Part shown: positions 7,832-16,055 of the stretch, one piece after another
Layout of the letters: each line of letters starts with the position of its first letter
Position numbering within the stretch: position 1 is the first letter of the stretch
Assembly: GCA_023388965.1 (NCBI GenBank)
Contig: JAEWFF010000022.1
Coordinates: forward strand, 62,001 to 126,000
DNA: 64,000 nt
Direction: 5' to 3'
Source: Pseudomonadota bacterium
GTDB lineage: Bacteria > Pseudomonadota > Alphaproteobacteria > Rhizobiales > Methylopilaceae
Translations under genes and position numbers: made by a program
Notes under the pieces: model-generated
What the model was told of the DNA's origin: nothing
What the model saw: only the letters and a program-made list of their open reading frames with translations
Databases searched by the model: none

Positions 7832-8503
7832 TCATCTCGCCAGAACCTCCATCGCCTCGCTACCCGTAACGACACGATCCTTCGGCCAGACATGGAAGTC
7901 GGCAGGGGTCGCCAGCGCGGTTTCGAGCAGTCGGTGATAGGCCGCGCGCGGCACGGTCACAGCGCCGAAGCCGATCAGATGTTCGGTGACGAACTGCGTG
8001 TCGAGCAGCGCAAAACCGCCCTTGACGAGCCGCGCGGCGAGATGAACGAGCGCGACCTTCGAAGCGTCGCGCGCGGTGTGGAACATGCTCTCGCCGAAAA
8101 ACGCGCCGCCGAGCCGCACGCCGTAAAGCCCGCCGACCAGCCGGCCGTTCTCATAGGCCTCGACGGTGTGGCAATGGCCGATGGCGAACAGATCGGTGTA
8201 CAGACGCCGGATGCGGGTGTTGATCCACGTTTTGCGCCGGCCCGGTCCCGGTGCCGCGCAGCCGGCGATGACGGCGCCGAAATCGTGGTCGACGCGGATC
8301 TCGAACCTGTCGCTCCGCACGGTGCGGGCAAGGCGCGTAGGGACGTGGAAACGCTCGAGCGGAATGACGCCGCGCTGGTCCGGTTCGATCCAGTACAGGC
8401 CCGGATCGTTGGCGCTTTCGGCCATCGGGAAAATCCCGCAGGCATAGGCCTTCAGCAGGACCTCCGGCGTGATCTCGACGAGAACATCGTTGATGCGCGT
8501 CAT
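7832..8503 (-). CDS. aat: Leucyl/phenylalanyl-tRNA--protein transferase
   Basis: Transfers Leu or Phe from aminoacyl-tRNA to N-terminal Lys/Arg of proteins, marking them for ClpS/ClpAP (N-degron pathway). 223 aa, normal length. Family motifs are YACGIFPMA near the start, then WIEPDQRGVIPL, GGLYGVRLGGAFFGESMF and LLDTQFVTEHL. In related genomes aat usually sits beside accC; here the hydrolase-TRAP block lies between them. Confidence 0.95.
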   Translation of the reverse strand: MTRINDVLVEITPEVLLKAYACGIFPMAESANDPGLYWIEPDQRGVIPLERFHVPTRLARTVRSDRFEIRVDHDFGAVIAGCAAPGPGRRKTWINTRIRRLYTDLFAIGHCHTVEAYENGRLVGGLYGVRLGGAFFGESMFHTARDASKVALVHLAARLVKGGFALLDTQFVTEHLIGFGAVTVPRAAYHRLLETALATPADFHVWPKDRVVTGSEAMEVLAR

Positions 8504-8720
8504 GAGCCAAATTCTGCCGCAGCGGAACGTTTTCCGAAAGGGCCGGCCGAGCCGATGCGGCGCAAGGCCGCCTTTGCGCCTGAAGGGCCCCGAAACTCTT
8601 CGAAAGCTCCCGCCAAAGGAGATTGAAGACGGCGGTTAACGCACGCCACCGCCTGGCCGGCGAACGTCCGCGGTCATTTTGGTCGGCTGTGGGTTGCTGT
8701 CCGAGCCGGCGACATTGGCC

Positions 8721-8755
8721 CTTGACGGCAATCTGAATCATGCATTCATAATGCA
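8721..8755 (+). promoter_or_regulatory. Candidate promoter with overlapping inverted repeats upstream of the hydrolase-TRAP genes
   Basis: TTGACG (8722-8727) and CATAAT (8747-8752) each match five of six consensus bases, but the 19-bp spacing is long. Two inverted repeats overlap the -10 region: TGAAT-N5-ATTCA (8734-8748) and TGCATT-N3-AATGCA (8741-8755). Either could be an operator for a repressor encoded elsewhere. The rest of the 318-bp gap shows only a GTTAAC near 8636. Confidence 0.4.
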
Positions 8756-8821
8756 GTTTGGGCTTGTGCGGGGATCGTGAGCGTCGAAGCGCGCTCTGAT
8801 TTTCGAAATTCGGGGGGCGCT

Positions 8822-9703
8822 ATGCCGAGTGTCACGACATCCGATGGCGTGAATCTGATTGTAGAGGAAACCGGCACAGGAACGCCGATCATCTTCGTCC
8901 ACGAGTTCGGAGGAGACCGGCTGAGCTGGGAGCCTCAGGTGCGCCATTTTTCGCGGCGCCATCGCTGCATCACCTTCAATGCGCGCGGCTTTCCGCCATC
9001 AGATGTTCCGGAAGACCTGGCGTCCTATACTCAGGCGCGGGCCTGTGACGACATCAGGGATGTGCTCGATGCGCTCGGCGTCGCCAAGGCGCATGTGGTG
9101 GGGTTGTCGATGGGCGCCTACGCCACCTTGCATTTTGGGCTGACCTATCCGGACCGCGCCCTTTCGCTTCTCGTTGCAGGGTGCGGTTACGGCGCCGAGC
9201 CCGATCAGCGCGAGAAATTCCGTTCTGAAGCCGATGCGACCGCCGAAATGCTCCGGCGAGATGGTGCGGATGGGTTTGCGGCCCGCTACGCCGTCGGCCC
9301 GGCGCGTGTGCAGTTCCAGGCGAAGGATCCGCGCGGCTGGGCGGAATTCGCCGATCGGCTCGCCGAGCATTCGGCCGAAGGCTCCGCCCTGACGCAACTC
9401 GGCGTGCAGAAGGAGCGGGCTTCGATCTTCGATCTGGGAGATCAGCTGTCGCGGCTTGAAGTGCCGCTGTTGGTCGTTACGGGCGATGAGGACTTCCCCT
9501 GTCTCGCGCCGAACATATTCATGAAGCGTCACGCTCACACGGCGGGATTTGCCGTCGTTCCCAACACCGGCCACACGGTGAATCTCGAAGAGCCCGACAT
9601 CTTCAACGGCCTGCTCGACCGTCTCGTCACGCAGGTCGAAGCGGGGCGTTGGCCCCGCCGTGACCCGCGTGCCATCACGGCCAGCATCTCGGGCATCAAG
9701 TGA
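8822..9703 (+). CDS. Alpha/beta-fold hydrolase
   Basis: 293 aa from the ATG at 8822, which has a G-rich ribosome site; a GTG 45 bases upstream is possible but less attractive. Oxyanion-hole segment HEFGGD near residue 27, nucleophile Ser96 in GLSMGAY, acid Asp in VTGDEDFP, and catalytic His in NTGHTVNLEEP. It resembles lactonase- or ester-hydrolase-type members (3-oxoadipate enol-lactonase relatives). It is first in a same-strand block with a TRAP transporter 83 bp downstream, so it probably hydrolyses the imported solute or a derivative. Exact substrate unknown. Confidence 0.85.
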   Translation: MPSVTTSDGVNLIVEETGTGTPIIFVHEFGGDRLSWEPQVRHFSRRHRCITFNARGFPPSDVPEDLASYTQARACDDIRDVLDALGVAKAHVVGLSMGAYATLHFGLTYPDRALSLLVAGCGYGAEPDQREKFRSEADATAEMLRRDGADGFAARYAVGPARVQFQAKDPRGWAEFADRLAEHSAEGSALTQLGVQKERASIFDLGDQLSRLEVPLLVVTGDEDFPCLAPNIFMKRHAHTAGFAVVPNTGHTVNLEEPDIFNGLLDRLVTQVEAGRWPRRDPRAITASISGIK

Positions 9704-9786
9704 TCATTCCGGAACTGTAAATACAATACGCCGATTGGCGGATTTGTCCGCGTTCTCGCCTCGATCAACATAACCGGAGAAGTTCG

Positions 9787-10779
9787 ATGTATACAAAGCT
9801 GCGAATTCTGCTGTGTGTGGCGTCCTCACTTGCTCTTGCGCCGGCCGCAATGGCACAGAACAAGATTGTCATTCAGGTCAACCATGAGATGGGCGTCGGA
9901 ACTCCGACCGCACGGGCTCTCGAATGGTTTGGAAAGGCCGTTGAGGAAGAAACCAAGGGCGCTGTTGCCTTCCGTTACTTCCATACGTACGAACTGGGTA
10001 CTGAACGCCAGACATATGACATGCTGCAGTCCGGCGCCGTCGAAATGGGTGTCAGTGGCGCCCAGATCGTGTCGGCTCTCGCGCCGGAATTCGGTGCTCT
10101 GCTCCTCCCCTACGCCTTCACCGATGCCGACCATTTCGCCCGGGTTCTTGACGGACCGATCGGCGAGGCGCTCCACAAGCGTTTCCTTGAGGAAAAAGGG
10201 GTGCGTATCCTCGGCTGGGCACACCGTGCGCCCCGGCATTTGACGACGAGCGGCAACCGCATCGTGCGTAAACCCGACGACATGAAGGGGCTGCGCATAA
10301 GAATCCGTGAAATTCCCGTGCAGATCGATGCCTTCCGCGCTCTTGGCGCCAGCCCGGTGCCGATGGCTTTCGGTGAAGTATATACGGGGTTGCAGACCGG
10401 TACCATTCACGGCCAGGAAAACCCCATCTCCATCATGCTGGCCAACAACTTTCACGAAGTGCAGGACAACGTGATCCTGACCGCGCACATACGTGAAGCG
10501 TTCTGGTGGGAAATCAGCGACCGTGTATGGCAGAAGCTTTCGCCGGAAATTCGCGCCGCCTTCGAAAACAATATCGGGGAAGCGATCAAACGCGCCAACG
10601 AATGGGAATTCGCGGAGGACGCGAAATATCTCGCCGATTTTGCAGCCAAGGGCGTGAATGTCGTCGAACTGAACAAGGACGAGCTCGGTGAATTTTCCAA
10701 GCTGATGGACCCCGTCGCAAAGGACTATTCGGAGAAATGGCGTCCGGGTCTTTACGAGGAAATCGTCAAGCTCCGCTGA
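9787..10779 (+). CDS. dctP: TRAP transporter substrate-binding protein (DctP family)
   Basis: Periplasmic receptor, 330 aa, with signal peptide cleaved after AMA (residue 23). The DctP signature runs through MKGLRIRIREIPVQID, FRALGASPVPMAFGEVYTGL and GQENP. The conserved carboxylate-binding Arg is probably Arg172. The usual Asp-Gly before QENP is His-Gly here. GGAGAAG precedes the ATG. Substrates of the family are mostly organic acids; this one is not predictable. A strong hairpin follows the stop, separating it from dctQ. Confidence 0.92.
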   Translation: MYTKLRILLCVASSLALAPAAMAQNKIVIQVNHEMGVGTPTARALEWFGKAVEEETKGAVAFRYFHTYELGTERQTYDMLQSGAVEMGVSGAQIVSALAPEFGALLLPYAFTDADHFARVLDGPIGEALHKRFLEEKGVRILGWAHRAPRHLTTSGNRIVRKPDDMKGLRIRIREIPVQIDAFRALGASPVPMAFGEVYTGLQTGTIHGQENPISIMLANNFHEVQDNVILTAHIREAFWWEISDRVWQKLSPEIRAAFENNIGEAIKRANEWEFAEDAKYLADFAAKGVNVVELNKDELGEFSKLMDPVAKDYSEKWRPGLYEEIVKLR

Positions 10780-10810
10780 CGCCGTTGTCTATCGAGACGA
10801 CAACATAACT

Positions 10811-10839
10811 CCTGCCGGCGCCGGGCAGGCGCCGGCAGG
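10811..10839. other. Intercistronic hairpin between dctP and dctQ
   Basis: CCTGCCGGCGCC and GGCGCCGGCAGG form a perfect 12-bp stem with a 5-nt loop 32 bp after dctP, followed by only TTT. Such a hairpin would protect the 3' end of dctP mRNA or attenuate read-through, giving more binding protein than permease. It is not a textbook terminator. Confidence 0.7.
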
Positions 10840-10884
10840 TTTCGGTTCCCGTCAGGCGAAAAACTGACGGTCTGGGGAGATAAA

Positions 10885-11421
10885 ATGGCTGGAACCTTGC
10901 AAACGGACGAACCGGACGGAAAAGCCGGCATTCCGCAATCGCAGACCTGGGCGGCGGTTATCGCCCGCAAACTGGAGATGGTTCTTCTCGCAATGGCGGG
11001 AAGCGCACTTGTCTTTATCGGCTTCCTCATCGTGGCGCAGGTCTTCTTCCGCTATGTTCTGGCCGCGCCGCCGAGCTGGACGGAAGAGCTTACCCGTTAC
11101 GTATTTGTATGGATGGCATGGCTCAGTGCGGCCGTCGTGTTCCGATGGGGACAGCACATCACGATCGATGCCATATCGGGATACATACCGAAATCCATCA
11201 AACGGTTTCACGAAGCGCTGATCCGGATCGTCTGCGCCGGCATCCTGATCTTCCTGATGGTCTACGGCTTCCAGGCTCTCGAATTCACGACATCGCGTTC
11301 GGCCGCGCTCGGCATCGATATGCGTCTTGTCTATCTCAGTGCGCCGGTCGCCTCGTTCATCATGTTGGCGTTTCTCGCGCTCGATTTTGTCGATGCCGTA
11401 CTTTCCAAGAGGGTAGCATAA
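10885..11421 (+). CDS. dctQ: TRAP transporter small permease (DctQ family)
   Basis: Inner-membrane subunit of 178 aa with four membrane segments. The family motif FRYVLAAPPSWTEELTRYVF lies at about residues 55-74, after the first helix. The N-terminal 25 residues are polar. GGGGA lies upstream of the ATG. The stop overlaps the dctM start by one base (TAATG), so the two membrane subunits are translationally coupled. Confidence 0.93.
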   Translation: MAGTLQTDEPDGKAGIPQSQTWAAVIARKLEMVLLAMAGSALVFIGFLIVAQVFFRYVLAAPPSWTEELTRYVFVWMAWLSAAVVFRWGQHITIDAISGYIPKSIKRFHEALIRIVCAGILIFLMVYGFQALEFTTSRSAALGIDMRLVYLSAPVASFIMLAFLALDFVDAVLSKRVA

Positions 11422-12704
11422 TGCTCAGCGGGTTCGAACTGACGATGGGCATCGTGCTCCTGCTGGGAGCGATGCTGATCAATATTCCGGTGCCGTTCGC
11501 GTTCGGTGTCGCCGGTATTTACTATTTCTGGCAGATCGACATTCCTCTCAGCACGCTGCCGCAACGGGCCGTGGCGACGGCGGATTCGTTTACTCTCATG
11601 GCTATCCCGATGTTCATCTTCGTGGGCATCCTGATGACCACGGGGCCCATGGCGATGCGCTTGCTGAATTTCGCAAGCGCCATGGTCGGTCATATGACCG
11701 GTGGGCTCGCACAGGTGAATGTCGCCGCGAGCATGTTGTTCGCCGGCATGTCCGGATCTTCCTCCGCCGATGCCGCGGGTCTCGGCACTGCGGAAATCCG
11801 GTTGATGACGCAGGCCGGTTATACGCCGCGCTTCGCCGCTGCCGTTACCGCGGCCTCCTCGTGCATCGGCCCGCTCATTCCGCCGAGCATTCCGCTGATC
11901 ATATACGGGGCCATCGCACAGGTCTCGGTCGGGCGTTTGTTTATCGCCGGCGCGATACCGGGCATCCTGCTGGGGCTCGTGTTCATGGTCGTCGTACGGA
12001 TGATGGCAAAAGATCATGTCGAGAAGCCATCGAAATTCAACGCCAATGCCCTGAAACGCGCGACTCTGGATGCCATTCCGGAACTGCTGATGCCTGTCAT
12101 CCTGATGGGGGGGCTGCTCAGCGGTATCGTCACGCCGACTGAAGCGGCCGGCGTCGCCGTCGTCTACGGCATGTTGTTGATCGCCTGGCGTCGCGAGGTC
12201 ACGCGTCAGGAGCTCCTGCAGGTCATACGCGATACGGTGCTTTATTCAGGCATCTTCATGTTCATCGTAATGCTGGCCAGCTCCTTTGGCTGGGTCCTCA
12301 TTCGTGAACAATTCGGCTCGATGATCTTCGGAGCGATCCTTGGGGCGGATTATGCCTCCTGGGCGATCATCTTCATTATTGTGGTCGGCCTTCTTGTGAT
12401 CGGTTGCTTCATGGAGACGATATCGGCGCTCGCGCTGGTCGTTCCCGTGCTCGCCCCGATCGCGCCGGTTATCGGGCTTGATCCAGTTCATCTTGGGATC
12501 ATCGTCGTGTTCGCGCTGCAGGTAGGGCTCATTACGCCGCCTGTCGGCATGTCCATGTATATCGTCAGCGCGATTGCCGGCATAACGATCTACGATTTCG
12601 TACGGACGGTCATGCCGTTCCTGATCGCCATGCTGTTCCTGTTGATCGTCATCGCCTATGTCCCGCAACTCAGTCTGGCGTTGCCGAACTGGATATTTGG
12701 TTAG
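11421..12704 (+). CDS. dctM: TRAP transporter large permease (DctM family)
   Basis: Sodium-coupled transport subunit, 427 aa, typical length, with about twelve hydrophobic segments. Recognisable blocks are GMSGSSSADAAGLGT, SSCIGPLIPPSIPLIIYG, GIVTPTEAAGVAVVYG and LVVPVLAPI, with LITPPVGMSMY near the end. The ATG at 11421 overlaps the dctQ stop; the open frame continues upstream but in non-homologous sequence. Last gene of the block, followed by a bidirectional terminator. Confidence 0.94.
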   Translation: MLSGFELTMGIVLLLGAMLINIPVPFAFGVAGIYYFWQIDIPLSTLPQRAVATADSFTLMAIPMFIFVGILMTTGPMAMRLLNFASAMVGHMTGGLAQVNVAASMLFAGMSGSSSADAAGLGTAEIRLMTQAGYTPRFAAAVTAASSCIGPLIPPSIPLIIYGAIAQVSVGRLFIAGAIPGILLGLVFMVVVRMMAKDHVEKPSKFNANALKRATLDAIPELLMPVILMGGLLSGIVTPTEAAGVAVVYGMLLIAWRREVTRQELLQVIRDTVLYSGIFMFIVMLASSFGWVLIREQFGSMIFGAILGADYASWAIIFIIVVGLLVIGCFMETISALALVVPVLAPIAPVIGLDPVHLGIIVVFALQVGLITPPVGMSMYIVSAIAGITIYDFVRTVMPFLIAMLFLLIVIAYVPQLSLALPNWIFG

Positions 12705-12747
12705 CCGAAGATTGCGGGTTCAGGAGTTCCTGAAGCCATACATTAAA

Positions 12748-12778
12748 AAACCGCCGGCGCTTTGCTCGCCGGCGGTTT
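12748..12778. terminator. Bidirectional Rho-independent terminator between dctM and accC
   Basis: AAACCGCCGGCG and CGCCGGCGGTTT form a 12-bp stem with a 7-nt loop. A-rich sequence on the left and T-rich on the right serve both converging transcripts. Confidence 0.85.
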
Positions 12779-12791
12779 CTGATTTCGCAAA

Positions 12792-14150
12792 TTATGCGGT
12801 TTCGTCCATGAGGCCGGCTGCCAGCCGCTTTTCCAGCCAGTGGATGTCGTAGCGGCCGTCCTGCATGTCCGGGTCGCGGATCAGCTTCTGGAACAGCGGC
12901 AGCGTGGTCTCGATGCCGTCGACGACGAATTCGTCGAGCGCGCGGCGCAGGCGCATCAGGCATTCGGTGCGCGTCTTGCCGTGGACGATCAGCTTGCCGG
13001 CCAGCGAATCGTAATAGGGCGGGATCGTGTAGCCTTGATAGGCGTGCGAATCCACGCGGACGCCGAGCCCGCCCGGAACGTGCCATTGCGTAATCCGGCC
13101 CGGCGAGGGGCGGAAATTGGCCGGGTTCTCGGCATTGACGCGGCATTCGATGGCGTGGCCGGAAAGCTTCACGTCTTCCTGCGAGAACGACAGTTTGGCG
13201 CCGCCGGCAATGCGGATCTGTTCGTTCACGAGATCGATGCCGGTGATCATTTCCGTCACCGGATGCTCGACCTGGATGCGCGTGTTCATTTCGATGAAAT
13301 GGAACTCGCCGTTCTCGTACAGGAACTCGATCGTACCGACACCGAGATAGCCGAGATCGGCCATGGCCTTGGCGCAGGTCGAACCGATGCGCTCGCGCTC
13401 CTCGGAGTTCAGCGCGGGAGAGGGCCCTTCTTCCCAGACCTTCTGGTGGCGGCGCTGCAGCGAGCAGTCGCGCTCGCCCAGATGCACCGCATTGCCCTGT
13501 CCGTCGCCGATCACCTGGATTTCGATATGGCGCGGCTTCTGGAGATATTTCTCGATATAGACGGAATCGTCGCCGAAAGCGGCCTTGGCCTCGGAGCGCG
13601 CGGTCGACAGCGCGACCGACATGTCATGCTCGCCGAGCGCGACCTTCATGCCGCGTCCGCCGCCGCCGGAGGCGGCCTTGATGATGACCGGGAAGCCGAT
13701 CTCGCGGGCGACGCGCAGCGCTTCGGCATCTTCCGTCACCCCGCCGTCCGAACCGGGCACGACCGGAATGCCGAGCCGCTGGGCCGTCTGCTTGGCGGCG
13801 ATCTTGTCGCCCATGACGCGGATATGCTCGGCCTTCGGGCCGATGAAGACGATGTCGTGATCGTCGAGAATTTCGGCGAAGCGCGCATTCTCGGCCAGGA
13901 AGCCATAGCCCGGATGCACGGCGTCCGCGCCGGTGATCTCGCAGGCGGCCAGAAGCTGGGAGACGTTGAGATAGCTGTCGCGCGCGGGCGGCGGGCCGAT
14001 GCACACCGCCTCGTCGGCCAGCTTCACATGCATGGCCTCGGCGTCGGCGGTCGAATGCACGGCGACGGTGGCGATGCCGAGTTCCTTGCAGGCGCGGAGC
14101 ACCCGGAGCGCGATCTCGCCGCGATTGGCGATGAGGACCTTGTCGAACAT
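12792..14150 (-). CDS. accC: Biotin carboxylase subunit of acetyl-CoA carboxylase
   Basis: Carboxylates biotin on AccB using ATP and bicarbonate, the first half-reaction of malonyl-CoA synthesis. 452 aa, normal length, starting MFDKVLIANRGEIALRVLRA. The ATP-grasp Gly-rich loop is KAASGGGGRGMK at about residues 159-170, and the catalytic block EMNTRIQVEHPVTE is at about 288-301. Only 7 bp separate it from accB upstream. Ends before the terminator shared with dctM. Confidence 0.98.
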   Translation of the reverse strand: MFDKVLIANRGEIALRVLRACKELGIATVAVHSTADAEAMHVKLADEAVCIGPPPARDSYLNVSQLLAACEITGADAVHPGYGFLAENARFAEILDDHDIVFIGPKAEHIRVMGDKIAAKQTAQRLGIPVVPGSDGGVTEDAEALRVAREIGFPVIIKAASGGGGRGMKVALGEHDMSVALSTARSEAKAAFGDDSVYIEKYLQKPRHIEIQVIGDGQGNAVHLGERDCSLQRRHQKVWEEGPSPALNSEERERIGSTCAKAMADLGYLGVGTIEFLYENGEFHFIEMNTRIQVEHPVTEMITGIDLVNEQIRIAGGAKLSFSQEDVKLSGHAIECRVNAENPANFRPSPGRITQWHVPGGLGVRVDSHAYQGYTIPPYYDSLAGKLIVHGKTRTECLMRLRRALDEFVVDGIETTLPLFQKLIRDPDMQDGRYDIHWLEKRLAAGLMDETA

Positions 14151-14157
14151 CGCCGCT

Positions 14158-14625
14158 TTATTCGACGATCATCAGCGGCTGGGCGAATTCGACCGGCTGT
14201 CCATCCTCGACCAGGATTTCCTTCACCGTGCCGGCCTTGGGCGCGGGAATGGCGTTCATGGTCTTCATCGCCTCGATGATGAGGAGCGTCTGCCCCTGGC
14301 GGACCTGCTGGCCGACATCGACAAAGACGCGCGCGCCGGGCTCGGGGGCGCGGTAGGCGGTGCCGACCATGGGCGAGAGCACGGCCCCGGGCGTCTTGGA
14401 CTTGTCGGCGGGCGCTGCCGCTGCGGCAGCCGGGGCGGCCGCTGCGGGTGCGGCTGCCGGCGCGCTCATCACCGGTGCATTGATGGTGATGCTGCGCGCG
14501 ACGCGGACTTTGAAATCGTCCTGCTCGATCTCGATTTCGGAGAGATCCGTTTCCTTGAGCAGCTTGGCCAGATCGCGGATCAGATCGTGGTCGAAGCCGC
14601 TCTTGTTCTTGTCGTCCTTGCCCAT
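14158..14625 (-). CDS. accB: Biotin carboxyl carrier protein of acetyl-CoA carboxylase
   Basis: 155 aa. An N-terminal helical region is joined by a long Ala/Pro linker (about 50-78) to a biotinyl domain. The biotinylated residue is Lys121 in EAMKTMN. Cotranscribed with accC (7 bp) and, upstream, aroQ (27 bp). The low-complexity Ala run is normal for the family. Confidence 0.98.
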   Translation of the reverse strand: MGKDDKNKSGFDHDLIRDLAKLLKETDLSEIEIEQDDFKVRVARSITINAPVMSAPAAAPAAAAPAAAAAAPADKSKTPGAVLSPMVGTAYRAPEPGARVFVDVGQQVRQGQTLLIIEAMKTMNAIPAPKAGTVKEILVEDGQPVEFAQPLMIVE

Positions 14626-14652
14626 GTCGTTTTCGTCTCTTCTCCGAGAGCT

Positions 14653-15096
14653 TCAGCTCTTCGTCAGGATGCGTGCGAGGCCGTCCAATGCGAGTTCGTA
14701 CCCGTATGCGCCAAATCCCACAACAATTCCGTGCGCCACCGGCGATACATAGGAGCGGTGGCGGAAATCCTCGCGGGCATAGGTGTTGGACAGATGGACC
14801 TCGATGGCGGGAATGTCCGCCGCGCGCAAAGCGTCGTGCAGCGCGACCGAGGTGTGGGTGTAGGCGGCCGGATTGATGATGATGCCCCGCGCCTTGGTGC
14901 GGGCCTCCTGAATCCAGTTGACCAGTTCGCCCTCGATATTGGTCTGCCGGAAATCGATCGTCAGGCCGAGCCTGCCCGCCCGGTCCGAGAGCCGGTCCTC
15001 GATGTCCTGCAGCGTGTCCGAGCCGTAAATCTCCGGCTCGCGCAGGCCGAGCAGGTTGAGGTTGGGGCCGTTCAGGACAAAGACGGTCGCGGACAT
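14653..15096 (-). CDS. aroQ: Type II 3-dehydroquinate dehydratase
   Basis: Dehydrates 3-dehydroquinate to 3-dehydroshikimate in the shikimate pathway. 147 aa. Catalytic Tyr24 follows NGPNLNLLGLREP, and catalytic His101 lies in EVHLSN. GIIINPAAYTHTSVAL forms the substrate pocket. Lies between dsbA and accB in a minus-strand operon, the usual order in alphaproteobacteria. Confidence 0.97.
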   Translation of the reverse strand: MSATVFVLNGPNLNLLGLREPEIYGSDTLQDIEDRLSDRAGRLGLTIDFRQTNIEGELVNWIQEARTKARGIIINPAAYTHTSVALHDALRAADIPAIEVHLSNTYAREDFRHRSYVSPVAHGIVVGFGAYGYELALDGLARILTKS

Positions 15097-15185
15097 GGGC
15101 GGTTTTCGGACCTTGGGGGTGAACGGCGTTCTTATACGGGCGGGGCGGGCAGGGGAAGGGTTTTGCCCTCAGCGCGGCGCGCGCG

Positions 15186-16034
15186 TCATGAGCAGACCGC
15201 CTTGCCGCATTTGCGCATATTGCCGACGGCCTCCTTGAGCGTGTCCACGCCGACCGCGCCCGGCAGCACATATTCGCCGACGACATAGGTCGGCGTGCCG
15301 TTGATACCGAGCCGCTGGGCCAGTTCATGGACCGCCTGCAGCGTTTCCTCGGTCTTCGGGTCGGTCAGGTCGCGCGACAGGCGCTCCACGTCGAGGCCGA
15401 GCCCGCGTGCGATCTCGATTGCGCCGGCGCCGTCGGCCTTGCGGGCTGCGAGCAGCTGGCGGTGGAAGTCGAGATATTTGTCGGGCGCCTGCGCCGCGAC
15501 CGCGACCGCAACGCGCGCGGCATCGACGGAATCCTGGCTGAGGACGGGAAATTCCTTGAACACGATCCGCACATTCGGATCGGCCTTCAGCAGCGCTTCG
15601 GTGTCTTTCAGCGCCTGTTTGCAATAGCCGCAATTGTAATCGAAGAACTCGACCACGGTGACATCGCCCTTGGGATTGCCGACCACGACCTGATGCTCCG
15701 AATCGTAGATTTCGGCGGCGGCGGTCTTGAACACTTCGGAGCGCGAGGCCTCGGCGCGGGCCTCGTCCTTGAGCTTCAGCCGGTCGGCCATTTCGCGCAG
15801 CAGTTCGGGGTTCGCGAGCAGGTAATCGCGCACGATGGTCTCGATTGCGGCGCGGTCGGGAGCGGCCGCGGCCGCCTGCGGCGCGGCATCGTTTGCGGCC
15901 ATCCGCACGGCCGGCGTCGTAACCGTGGCCGCAGGGGCCGGCGCGGTTTCGGCCAGAAGATATTGCGGCAGGATGAACAGGCCGAGGCCGGCGGCGAGCG
16001 CCACGGCGATGGCGAGAATGCGGAATGGCGTCAC
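15186..16034 (-). CDS. DsbA-family thiol:disulfide oxidoreductase
   Basis: 282 aa exported protein. The N-terminal hydrophobic segment could be a signal peptide or anchor. About residues 60-105 form a charged helical region like the N-terminal domain of ScsC/DsbA relatives, followed by a thioredoxin fold with C135-G-Y-C138 and the cis-Pro loop GTPTYVVG. It probably handles disulfide formation or isomerisation in the periplasm. The helical N-terminus suggests oligomerisation and isomerase activity, as in ScsC; this is inference. 21 bp behind the M48 gene. Confidence 0.9.
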   Translation of the reverse strand: MTPFRILAIAVALAAGLGLFILPQYLLAETAPAPAATVTTPAVRMAANDAAPQAAAAAPDRAAIETIVRDYLLANPELLREMADRLKLKDEARAEASRSEVFKTAAAEIYDSEHQVVVGNPKGDVTVVEFFDYNCGYCKQALKDTEALLKADPNVRIVFKEFPVLSQDSVDAARVAVAVAAQAPDKYLDFHRQLLAARKADGAGAIEIARGLGLDVERLSRDLTDPKTEETLQAVHELAQRLGINGTPTYVVGEYVLPGAVGVDTLKEAVGNMRKCGKAVCS

Positions 16035-16055
16035 GGTCGGTCCTTTTCCGGAGAA

